The position numbers and the translations under genes were made by a program. Shown piece by piece: positions 34,201 through 41,826 of a DNA stretch of 64,000 bases (its first letter is position 1; each line of letters starts with the position of its first letter). The notes under the pieces were generated by a model. The model was not told the DNA's origin. It worked only from the letters and a program-made list of their open reading frames with translations, and searched no databases. This stretch comes from an uncultured Clostridia bacterium (lineage in GTDB: Bacteria > Bacillota > Clostridia > TANB77 > CAG-465), in assembly GCA_948562205.1 (NCBI GenBank), contig CAOYAN010000007.1:1-64000 (forward strand), in the 5' to 3' direction.

Positions 34201-36914
34201 CAGGTAAAGCAGCTGTTAGAAGGATTGTTAATAATCATGTAGCACTTATAAAAAGACACTTAAGTACATTAGCAGGCTCATTTGATCCAGGAAAATGGAA
34301 TAATTATTGTATTATGGTTTATGATTGTACTAGAATCATTACAGGTTATAAAAATTCATATTTTCCAGGTACTAATGTTGTAATAGGTACTTCACCTGTA
34401 TATACTCAAGGAAAAGTTGGACAAAATTATCCATTCTTCAAAAACTTTAGTGAGGTATTTGGTTTATGGCAACCAAGTGGAAGTGCTGCTGGTGTTGGAA
34501 ATACTGCAGGATTCTTATGGTTTATAGCTAGACCAGGTCTTACTAATTTTGATACTTGGACTCATGAATTTGAACATGCTTTATTTGATAAAATTATGTT
34601 ATTCCAAGCTGGAACTAGATTTAAATATGGTCTTGAAACACTAACTGAAGGTAATGTTGAACAAAATGGTGTTTGGAGTGAAAATAACCTTGGCCAAGAT
34701 GTTGGACCATATTATTTCAATACAACTTATGATTTAAATAAGGAAGGAAATGCAACTCAAAATTTAAGTCCTGATAGAATTGATACTAGAGAAAAATTAG
34801 AAAATTATTTCAAGGGACAACAGAATGCTTTAGATTTACTTGATTATATCGAAGGTAAGGCATTTATAAGATTAACACCTGAGCAACAAGCAAGAGTTGC
34901 TACAAGAATGAATCAGTCTGGAGCATGGTCTACTTGGGGTGCGATTACTGCAGCACAAGCAGAACAGATGAACTTAACATCTTTAGAATCTTTATATGAT
35001 AATAGAATTATTATACGTCCTGAAAATGCATGGGGTGTAAGTGTAAGAGGTCTTAAAGTAATTAATAGTATTGGTACTAATGATTATGGATTTGAGTCTG
35101 TTTGGGTAAATCGTTGGTATATAGGTCATAATGATAATGGTATGCCAGATGCATTCTCAGCAAAACGTAATTATTTTGAAATGCTTGGTTATGCAGGAGT
35201 TGATGGATATGTTACTTATGGAAGAGGAAGTACTAAAACAGATCTTGATGCTATTCAAAAAATTACGAAGTCTGTTACTGGTACAGCTATGAATTGGAAA
35301 GAATATAAGATGAGTAGATATGCTACTATTGAAGAAAATTTAAAAAACAATAAGTATATTGATGTTGATTATATGATTGAAAGATTCTATCAAGCTTTAT
35401 CAAGTGATACTAATAGAAATGCGACTCAAAGAACAAATCTTAGAAAAGTATATTATCATTACTTAAAGAGTGTTACAAATGATTTCGTTGCTGATCCTCT
35501 TGGAACAGACCTAGAAATGACACATATAAAAACAGCAAATGAACTTATAGAGAAAATAAATGCTAAACCTTATGGATATTATATTTTAGATAATGATATC
35601 GACTTTACTGGAATAGATGATTGTGTAACAAACACATTTATGGGAATTTTAGATGGTAATGGACATAAGATAATGAATAATACAAATTCTATATTCCAAA
35701 AAATAAGATATGGTTATGTAAGAAATCTAAAATTTGAAGGAGCTAATATTCCAAAAAATATTACTAATATAGGTTTCTTAGCTAAGCAATCACAATCATC
35801 TACAATAATAGATATAGATGTAAAAAATTCAAAAATTAATACAGCAGGAAGAAATGATATAAATCTAATTGCTGGAGCTACTAATACATTAGTATATGAT
35901 AACTGTAATGTTGAACATTTAGTTGCAAATGTATCAAATGCTTCAGAATTTGTAAGTAAAATACAAGAAGATACAAGTGGAGAATTTAATATAACTGGTG
36001 ATATAGACTTTACAGATTATACCTCAACTTCTAATGCCGTTATAATAGATACTTTTACTGGTAAAATAAAAGGAAATGGACATAAAATTTCTAACTTGAA
36101 TAACTTAAGCTTATTTGCAAACTTTAATGGAACAATAGAGGATGTAAGTATAGAAAACTTCAGCAATAGTAGTGCTGGAAGAGGTAGTGGTAACTTTGTT
36201 ACAGCTTTTGCTCAAGAAACAAATAAAGCAGTTGTTAAGAATGTAACATTTAAAAATATTACTTTATCTGGTAATCATAATGTAGCTGTAGTTGCTGGAA
36301 TGGATGGAAAAACTAATGCAACTTCTGTATTTGAGAATATTAAAGTATTAAACTCAAATGTTACAGGAACAGGATTTTATGTATCAAACTTTATAGGTAG
36401 AAAATATGGTGGAAGCATTAAAAATGTATATGTACAAGGAACACTTAATATTACTACAACTGAAAATGGTGGTTTAGTAGGTACAATACAACAAGGTGGT
36501 TCAGGTTCTTATGAAAATATCATAACAGATGTAGATGTTATTAGACCAAGTTGTACAGATGCACAAAAGCGTAATAATAATGGTGGACTTGTAGGTGCTA
36601 TTTATACTAATCCAGTAATTAAAAATTGTGTTTCATTTGGAAATATGACAGGGTATACTGATACATCTAATAATGAAATTGCCCCATATAAATGTGTTGG
36701 AGCGGCAGAGAGTAGTATTAATGCTTGTTTAACAAAATGTTATGAAGTAACAGAGTTAACTGGTGCAAGTCGTGTTACAGCTAACACAGCTGGTCACTTA
36801 GATACTATTTCAAGAGCAAACTTAAATGCTGATTTCTATAAAGATTTAGGATTTAGTGAAGAACTTTGGGATTTCACAACAATAGCTACAAAAGGCTATC
36901 CTACATTAAAATAA
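28242..36914 (+). CDS. Giant M26-family (IgA1-protease/ZmpB-like) surface metalloprotease
   Basis: A 2890-residue exported protein. Order: signal peptide (1-24); cohesin-like beta domain (25-165); sortase-like P196-S-T-G199-D, hydrophobic helix, Lys/Asn-rich stretch and a second helix (to about 258); a dockerin-like segment with D-M-N-S-D-G-K-I (265-330); four related beta-sandwich units (from about 335, 552, 776 and 980); GLUG-type beta-helix repeats (about 1327-1540); the M26-like region with H2108-E-F-E-H2112 and likely third zinc ligand E2132 or E2136; and a C-terminal GLUG beta-helix (about 2420-2890). An N-terminal sortase/TM anchor plus GLUG repeats before a C-terminal HExxH domain is the plan of streptococcal M26 proteases that cleave IgA1 or other host glycoproteins. 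It is monocistronic. The substrate is unknown. Confidence 0.8.
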   Translation: MKRFAKIILVSMILILTTSVSYASESINATLSTTSQQAYAKDTVIFKVKLDNLKDIKHGVNAYKATLVYDNSIFENISETDFKTLNNWEGLRYNPNTGEFVVYKRTGITEEEDVVNVSLKVRENAKASKTKVELINIVASEGKKDLLILDTDTSEVNMDIIEEQKDPSDKPNTNPGDNIGNDKTDGQVPSESITSPSTGDNFIWHFILFTGEVVVVFAIGITFYKEKNKKNRKNKMYISIILGVVLVVQFIGTIYGTVSTFSKKGELNFDGGIDYADVSLLVSHLANIHHLDEGKTQDQAKEVLENADMNSDGKITVTDLSILIQKIEDRLDYEVIISDLTINNNYPQKNEEVTLSFNCYANYDATVKAIVINSQEYSITKNEQEGKYEVKINVGNVSGKKAFTIEKVKLHNDKEVKIENDNSVNIDVLKQMVSLKNYSLVEDVENVSLDVSFDIEDVDNAFLRGTYTVKETTATTEEELENIQDTQDVVAIQQGDIKAGKNSFKVKVEEGKNYELSMNIEYKLSNGTSEEDMQYSSDLDIKKLMSFNPNYNFEMSDIKTYKLVDGVLTETNEFDIGEEIIIKFDSTNSTVCVPTHLIVNGKTYNLDKENNSYTATIDGFDSVGKHEVVVEKVFLSNGKEFNVENKKAEVDLIKKTPTVEKFRSNENIHDKQMEVFLYVRDEDKTLSKITAILYDENGTEISSLDLTSKLVDSNIVEENSISVYTLNDIFDISSINLAKKYKIKVLANYELLENEPEYTFSDKIIFENEFDAVPLVNIKDVQVSNRYPEKNENITLTYKLETNKEDLDITHIMVNNLKCIATKHIDNNDNVTYAVTLPVGANHGELDLHTTEFTFEDNNGVAYADNTVKVDVLKAKPTSEKFLQEDDIENGSVTLTARILDPDGAFISGVATLVSKSDGAEVASKTFNAENVTFTINNIEIDKEYTLIAKMTYDRDSKVGEDNYVEDEVFRERFIQLIADYDIKLNNIKTYNGDKETRYFERGQQATLTFNSTNKTAFYPVKAVINGNEYTLEKQDDLYKVTIPVVSKFGPQTVTIQKIILDNTKVLDVTSDNSIDVGILKLRPTVTDFGIEEGENNTINVSFTVKDTEEAITGGKIIITDDNGVKIAEEPLSSDSEGISFTKNVCEEYEIKVIADYDLDTNAITQEDNEYTDQVLLSETINVSQNRLFEVKDITSVTLYGKLDDGSVTEVSRVTEQDLTDLNNYIVKVQTKGMPAFFANIESIEIDEANKLNFVLDYKDVIQYEDGKKHSKLKVEYAEMINGVAENKSLESLLKEITANPSGTFELTQDYDASNLKSEGSTAIDVAFSGTLNGNGHTIRNLKKPLFNSLLDNAKVTNLVLENVELVGATSKGALANSAENTTISDVHIKGLSMITSIEECGGMVGDLKAGSTVKECSVTKFNIKLTYFRVAGIAGKMAGSTIKDCYVEGTIESVTSTIDGIGGIAGDSQGTPQSTIENCIAKVNFVNNTRAKNNGGILGLARNANTILTNNVSLNTGTGLNHVFGTTVHSTSGNNYELEESELISNVSTSNKNLVKRVAKANLNREFFANEALFNEDIWDLDDVSYDKLPRLKNSDPNGTIEEVVENDNKKLYIPEYGRISKMSGYDKNKDITYNNLHKLMPYYDAKYLVTDGSKIASDNVLNTKIIKHILPFANNKLVTYLTTNSYDGINKIKVEFDDYTFEEYTVTFESFKQGIAIYKINDLNINYAFDNYAINEDSEVITKLAEYIKSLDYNTVLEPLTTAADNRQYKDNYDSVIKNMAQEIALNILQNDEDSILMLNNDILNKKIEQELIGTDKINKMIYAYNYYNRWYGFEIGGAKVSDIMLFDGKMYSDTMTFYNVVREVLSGNMNPGNTNTFYANSLKKYTGSSTISYFLNYIITNIGGYEDVNDWFTEYFGARNILAEFGVDKNPNILYRAWYQLSKKQNMLLPVITLPQDCAYMISGPAHLQIGPSQLYHKDVNTEAGKAAVRRIVNNHVALIKRHLSTLAGSFDPGKWNNYCIMVYDCTRIITGYKNSYFPGTNVVIGTSPVYTQGKVGQNYPFFKNFSEVFGLWQPSGSAAGVGNTAGFLWFIARPGLTNFDTWTHEFEHALFDKIMLFQAGTRFKYGLETLTEGNVEQNGVWSENNLGQDVGPYYFNTTYDLNKEGNATQNLSPDRIDTREKLENYFKGQQNALDLLDYIEGKAFIRLTPEQQARVATRMNQSGAWSTWGAITAAQAEQMNLTSLESLYDNRIIIRPENAWGVSVRGLKVINSIGTNDYGFESVWVNRWYIGHNDNGMPDAFSAKRNYFEMLGYAGVDGYVTYGRGSTKTDLDAIQKITKSVTGTAMNWKEYKMSRYATIEENLKNNKYIDVDYMIERFYQALSSDTNRNATQRTNLRKVYYHYLKSVTNDFVADPLGTDLEMTHIKTANELIEKINAKPYGYYILDNDIDFTGIDDCVTNTFMGILDGNGHKIMNNTNSIFQKIRYGYVRNLKFEGANIPKNITNIGFLAKQSQSSTIIDIDVKNSKINTAGRNDINLIAGATNTLVYDNCNVEHLVANVSNASEFVSKIQEDTSGEFNITGDIDFTDYTSTSNAVIIDTFTGKIKGNGHKISNLNNLSLFANFNGTIEDVSIENFSNSSAGRGSGNFVTAFAQETNKAVVKNVTFKNITLSGNHNVAVVAGMDGKTNATSVFENIKVLNSNVTGTGFYVSNFIGRKYGGSIKNVYVQGTLNITTTENGGLVGTIQQGGSGSYENIITDVDVIRPSCTDAQKRNNNGGLVGAIYTNPVIKNCVSFGNMTGYTDTSNNEIAPYKCVGAAESSINACLTKCYEVTELTGASRVTANTAGHLDTISRANLNADFYKDLGFSEELWDFTTIATKGYPTLK

Positions 36915-36934
36915 TACTCAAAGTTATATAGATA

Positions 36935-36973
36935 AAAATGTTGATTTTGCAATGCAATTTCAGCATTTTTTTC
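36935..36973 (+). terminator. Intrinsic terminator of the giant gene
   Basis: AAATGTTGA pairs with TCAGCATTT (one G-U), with an inner TTGC/GCAA stem, followed by a T-rich run. Confidence 0.8.
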
Positions 36974-37255
36974 TATTTTTTAATCAAAAATTAAATTAAT
37001 TAATATAATGTTGAAATATAAGTAAGTTATAAATAATGGAAACATAAAAATAGTATTTAAAAATCAAAAAAAGATCAATATTTATTAGTTATCTAATAAA
37101 AATATTTTAAACATCTATAATGTCAAATTAAGTCTAATTTTGATATAGAATTGATTTTTTTGCATTATGTATTACAAAAAAATTACAAATTGATTACAAT
37201 TACATATCAATTAAAATTACTACCTCTTTTTTTTCTAAAAAATATTGATTTTTTT
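36974..37255. other. AT-rich intergenic region before the Tad-like operon
   Basis: No ORF with an SD sequence. Its main content is the right copy of the direct repeat (37097-37222), which includes a decayed copy of the dacF 3' end. Confidence 0.5.
37097..37222 (+). repeat. Right copy of the direct repeat flanking the giant gene
   Basis: Matches 27745-27860 in order and orientation. The reading frame equivalent to the end of dacF is broken here, and the terminator stem is eroded, so this copy is a non-functional duplicate. Confidence 0.75.
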
Positions 37256-37284
37256 TTGTATTAGAGATATACTACCGATATAAT
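37256..37284 (+). promoter_or_regulatory. Promoter of the Tad-like operon
   Basis: TTGTAT (37256-37261) and TATAAT (37279-37284) are 17 bp apart. It is the only clear promoter for the run of genes to 54581. Confidence 0.65.
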
Positions 37285-37327
37285 TATGTTGTAATGAAGT
37301 TACAATTTTTGATGGAGGTTGAAACAA

Positions 37328-38362
37328 ATGATAGGGATGAGTCAAATTAAGAAGAAGACTATACAGGGAATAGCAATTGGTGCCAGCGTTGGGATAATCG
37401 GTATGGGTATTACTCTTGGCTGGTCTTTAGTTACTATAAAATCATATGAGAATGGTACAAATAAAAAGTATCTTAAAAACTATACTAAATCAGTTGCTGT
37501 ATTAACTAGAGATGTAATTCAAGGGGAAATTATATCAGAGGATATGTTAGATGAACAACCTGTACACATTAACACTGTACCAGAGGGAGCACTTGACAAA
37601 AATTCAGTTATAGGTCAGACTGCTAAATTCAATATTTCGGCTAAAGTTCCAATAACTGCGTCTATGATAGGAAGTGAGATTTTATCTTCTGATGTTAGAA
37701 TTCAAGAGATAAATACTGTTTTGATGCCAAGTGATTTAGTAGAGGGAGATACAATCGATATTAGACTTATGTATCCAAATGGAACAGACTATATTGTAAT
37801 TGCACAAAAACAAGTAAATAAGATATATGATACAACATTTTGGCTATATTTATCAGAAGATGAGAGACTATTACTTAACAGTGCAATAGTAGATTCATTT
37901 TTAAATACAGGATCTAAGCTATATGCAACTGTATATGCAGATAGTGATGCACAAGTAAAAACTGCAGTAGATGTTGAGGGCGCAACAAAAGGATATATAG
38001 AAGGTCAAATAAAAGATAGTATAAAGACTTTAAAAACTGCAACAGATGATGAAGCAGCAACTATTGTAATGGACTTGGTTACAAAGTATAGAAATTTTGC
38101 AAATTCCGCAACAAGAACAGCAGAAAATTATCAACCAAATGCACCTGTAATGAATATGATGAAAGCAGATAAGTTTTTAATTCAAACTGCAAGTGAAACT
38201 TTAAATAAATTAAATGCAGAATCAAGAGCAAATGTAGAGACTGCACTTAAAAATTATAAAAACCAAAATTCTTCAAACTTTGATGGTATAGTTAATGGAG
38301 CTCAAAAATCAGTAACAATACAACAAAAAGAAAGAGAAGAAATGTTAAGTACTGGAGAATAA
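37328..38362 (+). CDS. SAF/CpaB-like pilus assembly protein
   Basis: A 344-residue protein anchored by one helix near the N-terminus (about 13-35), followed by a SAF/CpaB-like domain (V-A-V-L-T-R-D-V-I-Q-G-E-I-I, typical of the SAF fold, about 58-120) and a long helical C-terminal half. CpaB/RcpC proteins are inner components of Tad/Flp pilus machines. ATG 37328 fits GGAGG (37314-37318); the in-frame TTG at 37319 is too close to it. It is the first gene of the operon. In monoderms there is no secretin for it to support, so its exact role is open. Confidence 0.78.
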   Translation: MIGMSQIKKKTIQGIAIGASVGIIGMGITLGWSLVTIKSYENGTNKKYLKNYTKSVAVLTRDVIQGEIISEDMLDEQPVHINTVPEGALDKNSVIGQTAKFNISAKVPITASMIGSEILSSDVRIQEINTVLMPSDLVEGDTIDIRLMYPNGTDYIVIAQKQVNKIYDTTFWLYLSEDERLLLNSAIVDSFLNTGSKLYATVYADSDAQVKTAVDVEGATKGYIEGQIKDSIKTLKTATDDEAATIVMDLVTKYRNFANSATRTAENYQPNAPVMNMMKADKFLIQTASETLNKLNAESRANVETALKNYKNQNSSNFDGIVNGAQKSVTIQQKEREEMLSTGE

Positions 38363-38385
38363 GAGAAATTTAAGGAGATGTTCTA

Positions 38386-39093
38386 ATGCAAATAATTGGA
38401 TTAATTGGATATGTAGATAAATATGATTTTATAATGAATATGGCAAAAGTATTAGAAGTAATGGATAAATCTGTACTTGTAATTGATGCTACTCGTGATA
38501 AAAAATTAAAATATATTGTACCTGCAATTGATGCAAGTGCAGATGCATACATAAGTAAATACAGTGATATAGATTTTGCTGTTGGATTTGAAGATTTTTC
38601 AAGTTTAGAAAAATATATGAGAGAACATGAAGTGGAACTTGAAAAATATGATTATGTTATATTTGATATAGACTCAGCAGATATGTATAAAAAATTTAAA
38701 GGAAAAGAATTTAATAGAAAATATATGTTTATAGATTCTAATGTTTTATCTGTTGCAAAAAATAAGGAACTAGTAAAAGAAATGAGAGAAGAAATGCAAG
38801 AAGATGAAATAAAATTCACAAAAGTTCTATATAAAGCATATTTATCAAGGGCAAGTGAGGAATATTTGGAAAATCAAATTGCACTATATAATGTAGCATG
38901 GCATGAAGAAAGCTATGAAATAATGATAGATGATCAAGATAGAATAGTTGACATTGATTCTCAGTTTTGTGGTACTATACAAATGAGAAAACATACTAAA
39001 ATGTATTTATATGTAATGTCTGAGCTTATTGCAAAACTACTTGATGAAGATCCAAAAAATATAATAAAACAAATTAAAAGGAGGAAGGACTAA
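38386..39093 (+). CDS. TadZ/CpaE-like protein without a P-loop (1)
   Basis: A 235-residue protein with a ParA/MinD-like beginning (MQIIGLIGYVDKYDFIMNMA, then S-V-L-V-I-D-A), but the Walker A lysine-rich loop is missing. A later Y-D-Y-V-I-F-D-I-D-S corresponds to a Walker B strand. In Tad systems TadZ localises the machine at a pole, and degenerate ATPase sites are known in that family. It overlaps the next gene by one base (TAATGG), and that gene is a second protein of the same kind. Localisation or scaffold role is inferred. Confidence 0.65.
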   Translation: MQIIGLIGYVDKYDFIMNMAKVLEVMDKSVLVIDATRDKKLKYIVPAIDASADAYISKYSDIDFAVGFEDFSSLEKYMREHEVELEKYDYVIFDIDSADMYKKFKGKEFNRKYMFIDSNVLSVAKNKELVKEMREEMQEDEIKFTKVLYKAYLSRASEEYLENQIALYNVAWHEESYEIMIDDQDRIVDIDSQFCGTIQMRKHTKMYLYVMSELIAKLLDEDPKNIIKQIKRRKD

Positions 39094-39902
39094 TGGCAAA
39101 GGTAGTATTTTGGAGCCCATTTAAAGATGCTGTTGGTTGTAGTCATGTTGCAGTTGCTGTAAGTTCTATTATGGGAATAACACATAAGTCTACATGTTTA
39201 CTTATGCATAGCAATTTTGATACAAAAAAATTAGAATCATGTTTTACACTATATAATGATTTAAATACAGGAGATGTTTTAGTTGATTCAAGTCTAGGTA
39301 TTGGATCTGTTATAAGACTTTTAAAGAGTAATAAACTTACTCCAGATGCAATACAAAATTATGCAAAACCAGTATTAAAAGGTAGACTGGATATATTATA
39401 TGGAATGGAAGCATCTCAAGGTGAAGATAGTGAAGTATTAAAGAATTTACCATATATAATTAAAAAATCAGATGAAATATATGATGTAGTATTTATTGAT
39501 TTAACAAAGACTGCAAATGAGGAATATGTACAAGAAGTACTTGCAGATGCAGATATTGTAGTAACAGTAATAAATCAAGACTATATAAAAATAGAAGAAT
39601 ATTTTACAAAATATGCAAATCTTGAACTATTAAAAAATAAAAATAAGTTATTAGTTATTGGAAATTATGAAAATAAATCAAAATATAATACTTCTAATAT
39701 AAAATTTAAATACAGATATAAGGATTCTATATATGCTGTACCACATAACTATAGTTTTTCGGATGCATGTAATGATGGAAATGTTTTAGATTTTTTATAT
39801 AGAAATATAAATGCTGACTCAAAAGACTATAATGGATATTTTATATCTCAAACAAGTCAAATAGTAGAAAAAATAGTAGAAATTGCAAAGATTAAAGAAT
39901 AA
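39093..39902 (+). CDS. TadZ/CpaE-like protein with degenerate P-loop (2)
   Basis: A 269-residue ParA/MinD-like protein. The N-terminus F-W-S-P-F-K-D-A-V-G-C-S-H-V-A-V-A aligns with the usual W-S-P-K-G-G-V-G-K-T-T-x-A deviant Walker A, but the G-K-T is replaced by G-C-S. Walker B-like Y-D-V-V-F-I-D-L-T follows. So nucleotide hydrolysis is doubtful. Together with the preceding gene it may form a heterodimer in place of the normal TadZ homodimer (inference). Confidence 0.7.
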   Translation: MAKVVFWSPFKDAVGCSHVAVAVSSIMGITHKSTCLLMHSNFDTKKLESCFTLYNDLNTGDVLVDSSLGIGSVIRLLKSNKLTPDAIQNYAKPVLKGRLDILYGMEASQGEDSEVLKNLPYIIKKSDEIYDVVFIDLTKTANEEYVQEVLADADIVVTVINQDYIKIEEYFTKYANLELLKNKNKLLVIGNYENKSKYNTSNIKFKYRYKDSIYAVPHNYSFSDACNDGNVLDFLYRNINADSKDYNGYFISQTSQIVEKIVEIAKIKE

Positions 39903-39926
39903 AAACTTATATAAAGGGGTGAAAAA

Positions 39927-41822
39927 ATGTCAGTTTCATTTATATTTAATATTTTATTAATAATATTACTTATTGCTTTTGTTGCTGGTTTTTTCGTGTA
40001 TAAGGTAAGAAAAACTGATACAATACAAGATAATAGATCTACACTTGAAAGAGAAAGAACAATATATAGCATTGAAACAATGCAAAACTATATTAAAAAA
40101 CAATTTGATGAAATAACAAGAATGAATTTATATGATCTTGCATTATCAGAAGAAGAATTTGAGAGAAGAAAAAATGTAAAGTATGAGTTAAAAAAGGCAT
40201 TAAAAGGTGCTGGTTATGCAGATGCAAGTGATAAAAAATATGTTAAAAATTTAATGTTTGATTTACTAAGAAATAATTATAAAGTAAATAATTTTAATAT
40301 AAATCATGCAATACCTTTTAATAATTTTGATGCATTAACTTCTCAAGACAAATTTGAAATACTTATGCATGTTTACAAAAAAGAATTTAAAGCTGAAGCA
40401 TTAACACAAATGATAACAAAATATAATTTAGACTTTCCAAAATATGAATTTGATGAGAATGTACCATCATATGTTATAACTGCAGGGGAAATAGATAGTA
40501 TATTTACAAGTGAAATAACACCTGAGACATTATCTTTTGAGGATAAATTAGAGATAGTAGTTCAAAGAATATATCAAAGATATAAAGGATATAGTGTTGT
40601 TGATGATATAAGGGATATGAACATTGATGGTGTATCTGGTGGTGTATCTGGTATTCCACCATCATTTCTTGACCAATTATCAGATATGGATGAGTATTTA
40701 GAGCAAATACAAGATAGAAAAATACCAATGTCATATGACTCAGTTTGGATCTTTTATAAAGGTAAAGCTACATATTTATCATTCTTATCTTTTGGATCAG
40801 AGGATGAATTAAAGAGGGTATGTCAAAACATATATAAATATAATAATCCAGGACAATTATCAGAGTCTGTAGGGTATAAGATAAATGAAATGAAAGATGG
40901 ATCAAGAATAGTTGTTTTAAGACCAAACTTTTCAGAGTCATGGGCATTCTTCGTTAGAAAGTTTGCTCCACCAACACTTATATCTACTGAACAATTATTA
41001 GTACATGAAGGAAAAGAAAAGGTTATAGAACTTTTAAAATTCTTAGTAAGAGGTGCAAGAGTAACTTCAATTACTGGTGAACAAGGTTGTGGTAAAACTA
41101 CACTTCTAATGGCTATAATGAAATACTTATATCCAACAATTACAATTCGTGTACAGGAGACTGCATTCGAATTACATTTAAGAAAAATATATCCATATCA
41201 TAACATCTTATCACTTAGAGAAACAGATACAATAACTGGACAAGAGGGACTAGATGTACAGAAAAAAACAGATGGTGGAGTAAATATACTAGGAGAGGTT
41301 GCAACAGATCCAGTTGCTGCTTGGATGATACAAATGGCACAGGTTGCATCTAAATTTACACTATTTACACACCATGCTAAAACATTCCCAAATTTAATAA
41401 CTTCTCTTAGAAACTCACTTTTAAAAATAGGAATGTTTAACTCAGAAAATGTTGCAGAGGTTCAAGTTGTTCAAGTAATAAATTTTGATATACATCTAAA
41501 AAAAGGAATAGATGGAGCAAGATATATTGAAAGAATAACAGAATGTATACCTCTAGAACAAAAATTCTCATATAACAATGATTATAGAAAAGTAAAAGAT
41601 GTAGATAAAAAATTAGATAAATTTATGGATAATGCAGTAGAATTTTTCCAACATATGACACAATCTCAAAATTATACATATAAAAATATAGTTGAGTTCG
41701 TTGATGGAAAATATGTATTTACAAATCCTATATCAGAAAATAATATAAGTGCTATGAGGGACAATATGTCACCTGAAGACATAAGAGATTTTGATGACTT
41801 CATAGATAGTACTTGGAGGTGA
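39927..41822 (+). CDS. TadA/CpaF-type secretion ATPase with N-terminal membrane helix
   Basis: A 631-residue ATPase of the VirB11/TadA class that powers pilus assembly. The Walker A motif is G384-E-Q-G-C-G-K-T-T392, and the Walker B/Asp-box region is around G-G-V-N-I-L-G-E-V. A C-terminal H-H-A-K-T segment matches the family histidine box. Unusually, residues 5-27 form a membrane helix; TadA/CpaF proteins are normally soluble. The N-terminal half (30-330) is a long family-typical all-alpha/PAS-like region. ATG 39927 follows AAAGGGGTG. It is the motor of this operon. Confidence 0.88.
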   Translation: MSVSFIFNILLIILLIAFVAGFFVYKVRKTDTIQDNRSTLERERTIYSIETMQNYIKKQFDEITRMNLYDLALSEEEFERRKNVKYELKKALKGAGYADASDKKYVKNLMFDLLRNNYKVNNFNINHAIPFNNFDALTSQDKFEILMHVYKKEFKAEALTQMITKYNLDFPKYEFDENVPSYVITAGEIDSIFTSEITPETLSFEDKLEIVVQRIYQRYKGYSVVDDIRDMNIDGVSGGVSGIPPSFLDQLSDMDEYLEQIQDRKIPMSYDSVWIFYKGKATYLSFLSFGSEDELKRVCQNIYKYNNPGQLSESVGYKINEMKDGSRIVVLRPNFSESWAFFVRKFAPPTLISTEQLLVHEGKEKVIELLKFLVRGARVTSITGEQGCGKTTLLMAIMKYLYPTITIRVQETAFELHLRKIYPYHNILSLRETDTITGQEGLDVQKKTDGGVNILGEVATDPVAAWMIQMAQVASKFTLFTHHAKTFPNLITSLRNSLLKIGMFNSENVAEVQVVQVINFDIHLKKGIDGARYIERITECIPLEQKFSYNNDYRKVKDVDKKLDKFMDNAVEFFQHMTQSQNYTYKNIVEFVDGKYVFTNPISENNISAMRDNMSPEDIRDFDDFIDSTWR

Positions 41823-41826
41823 TCTA

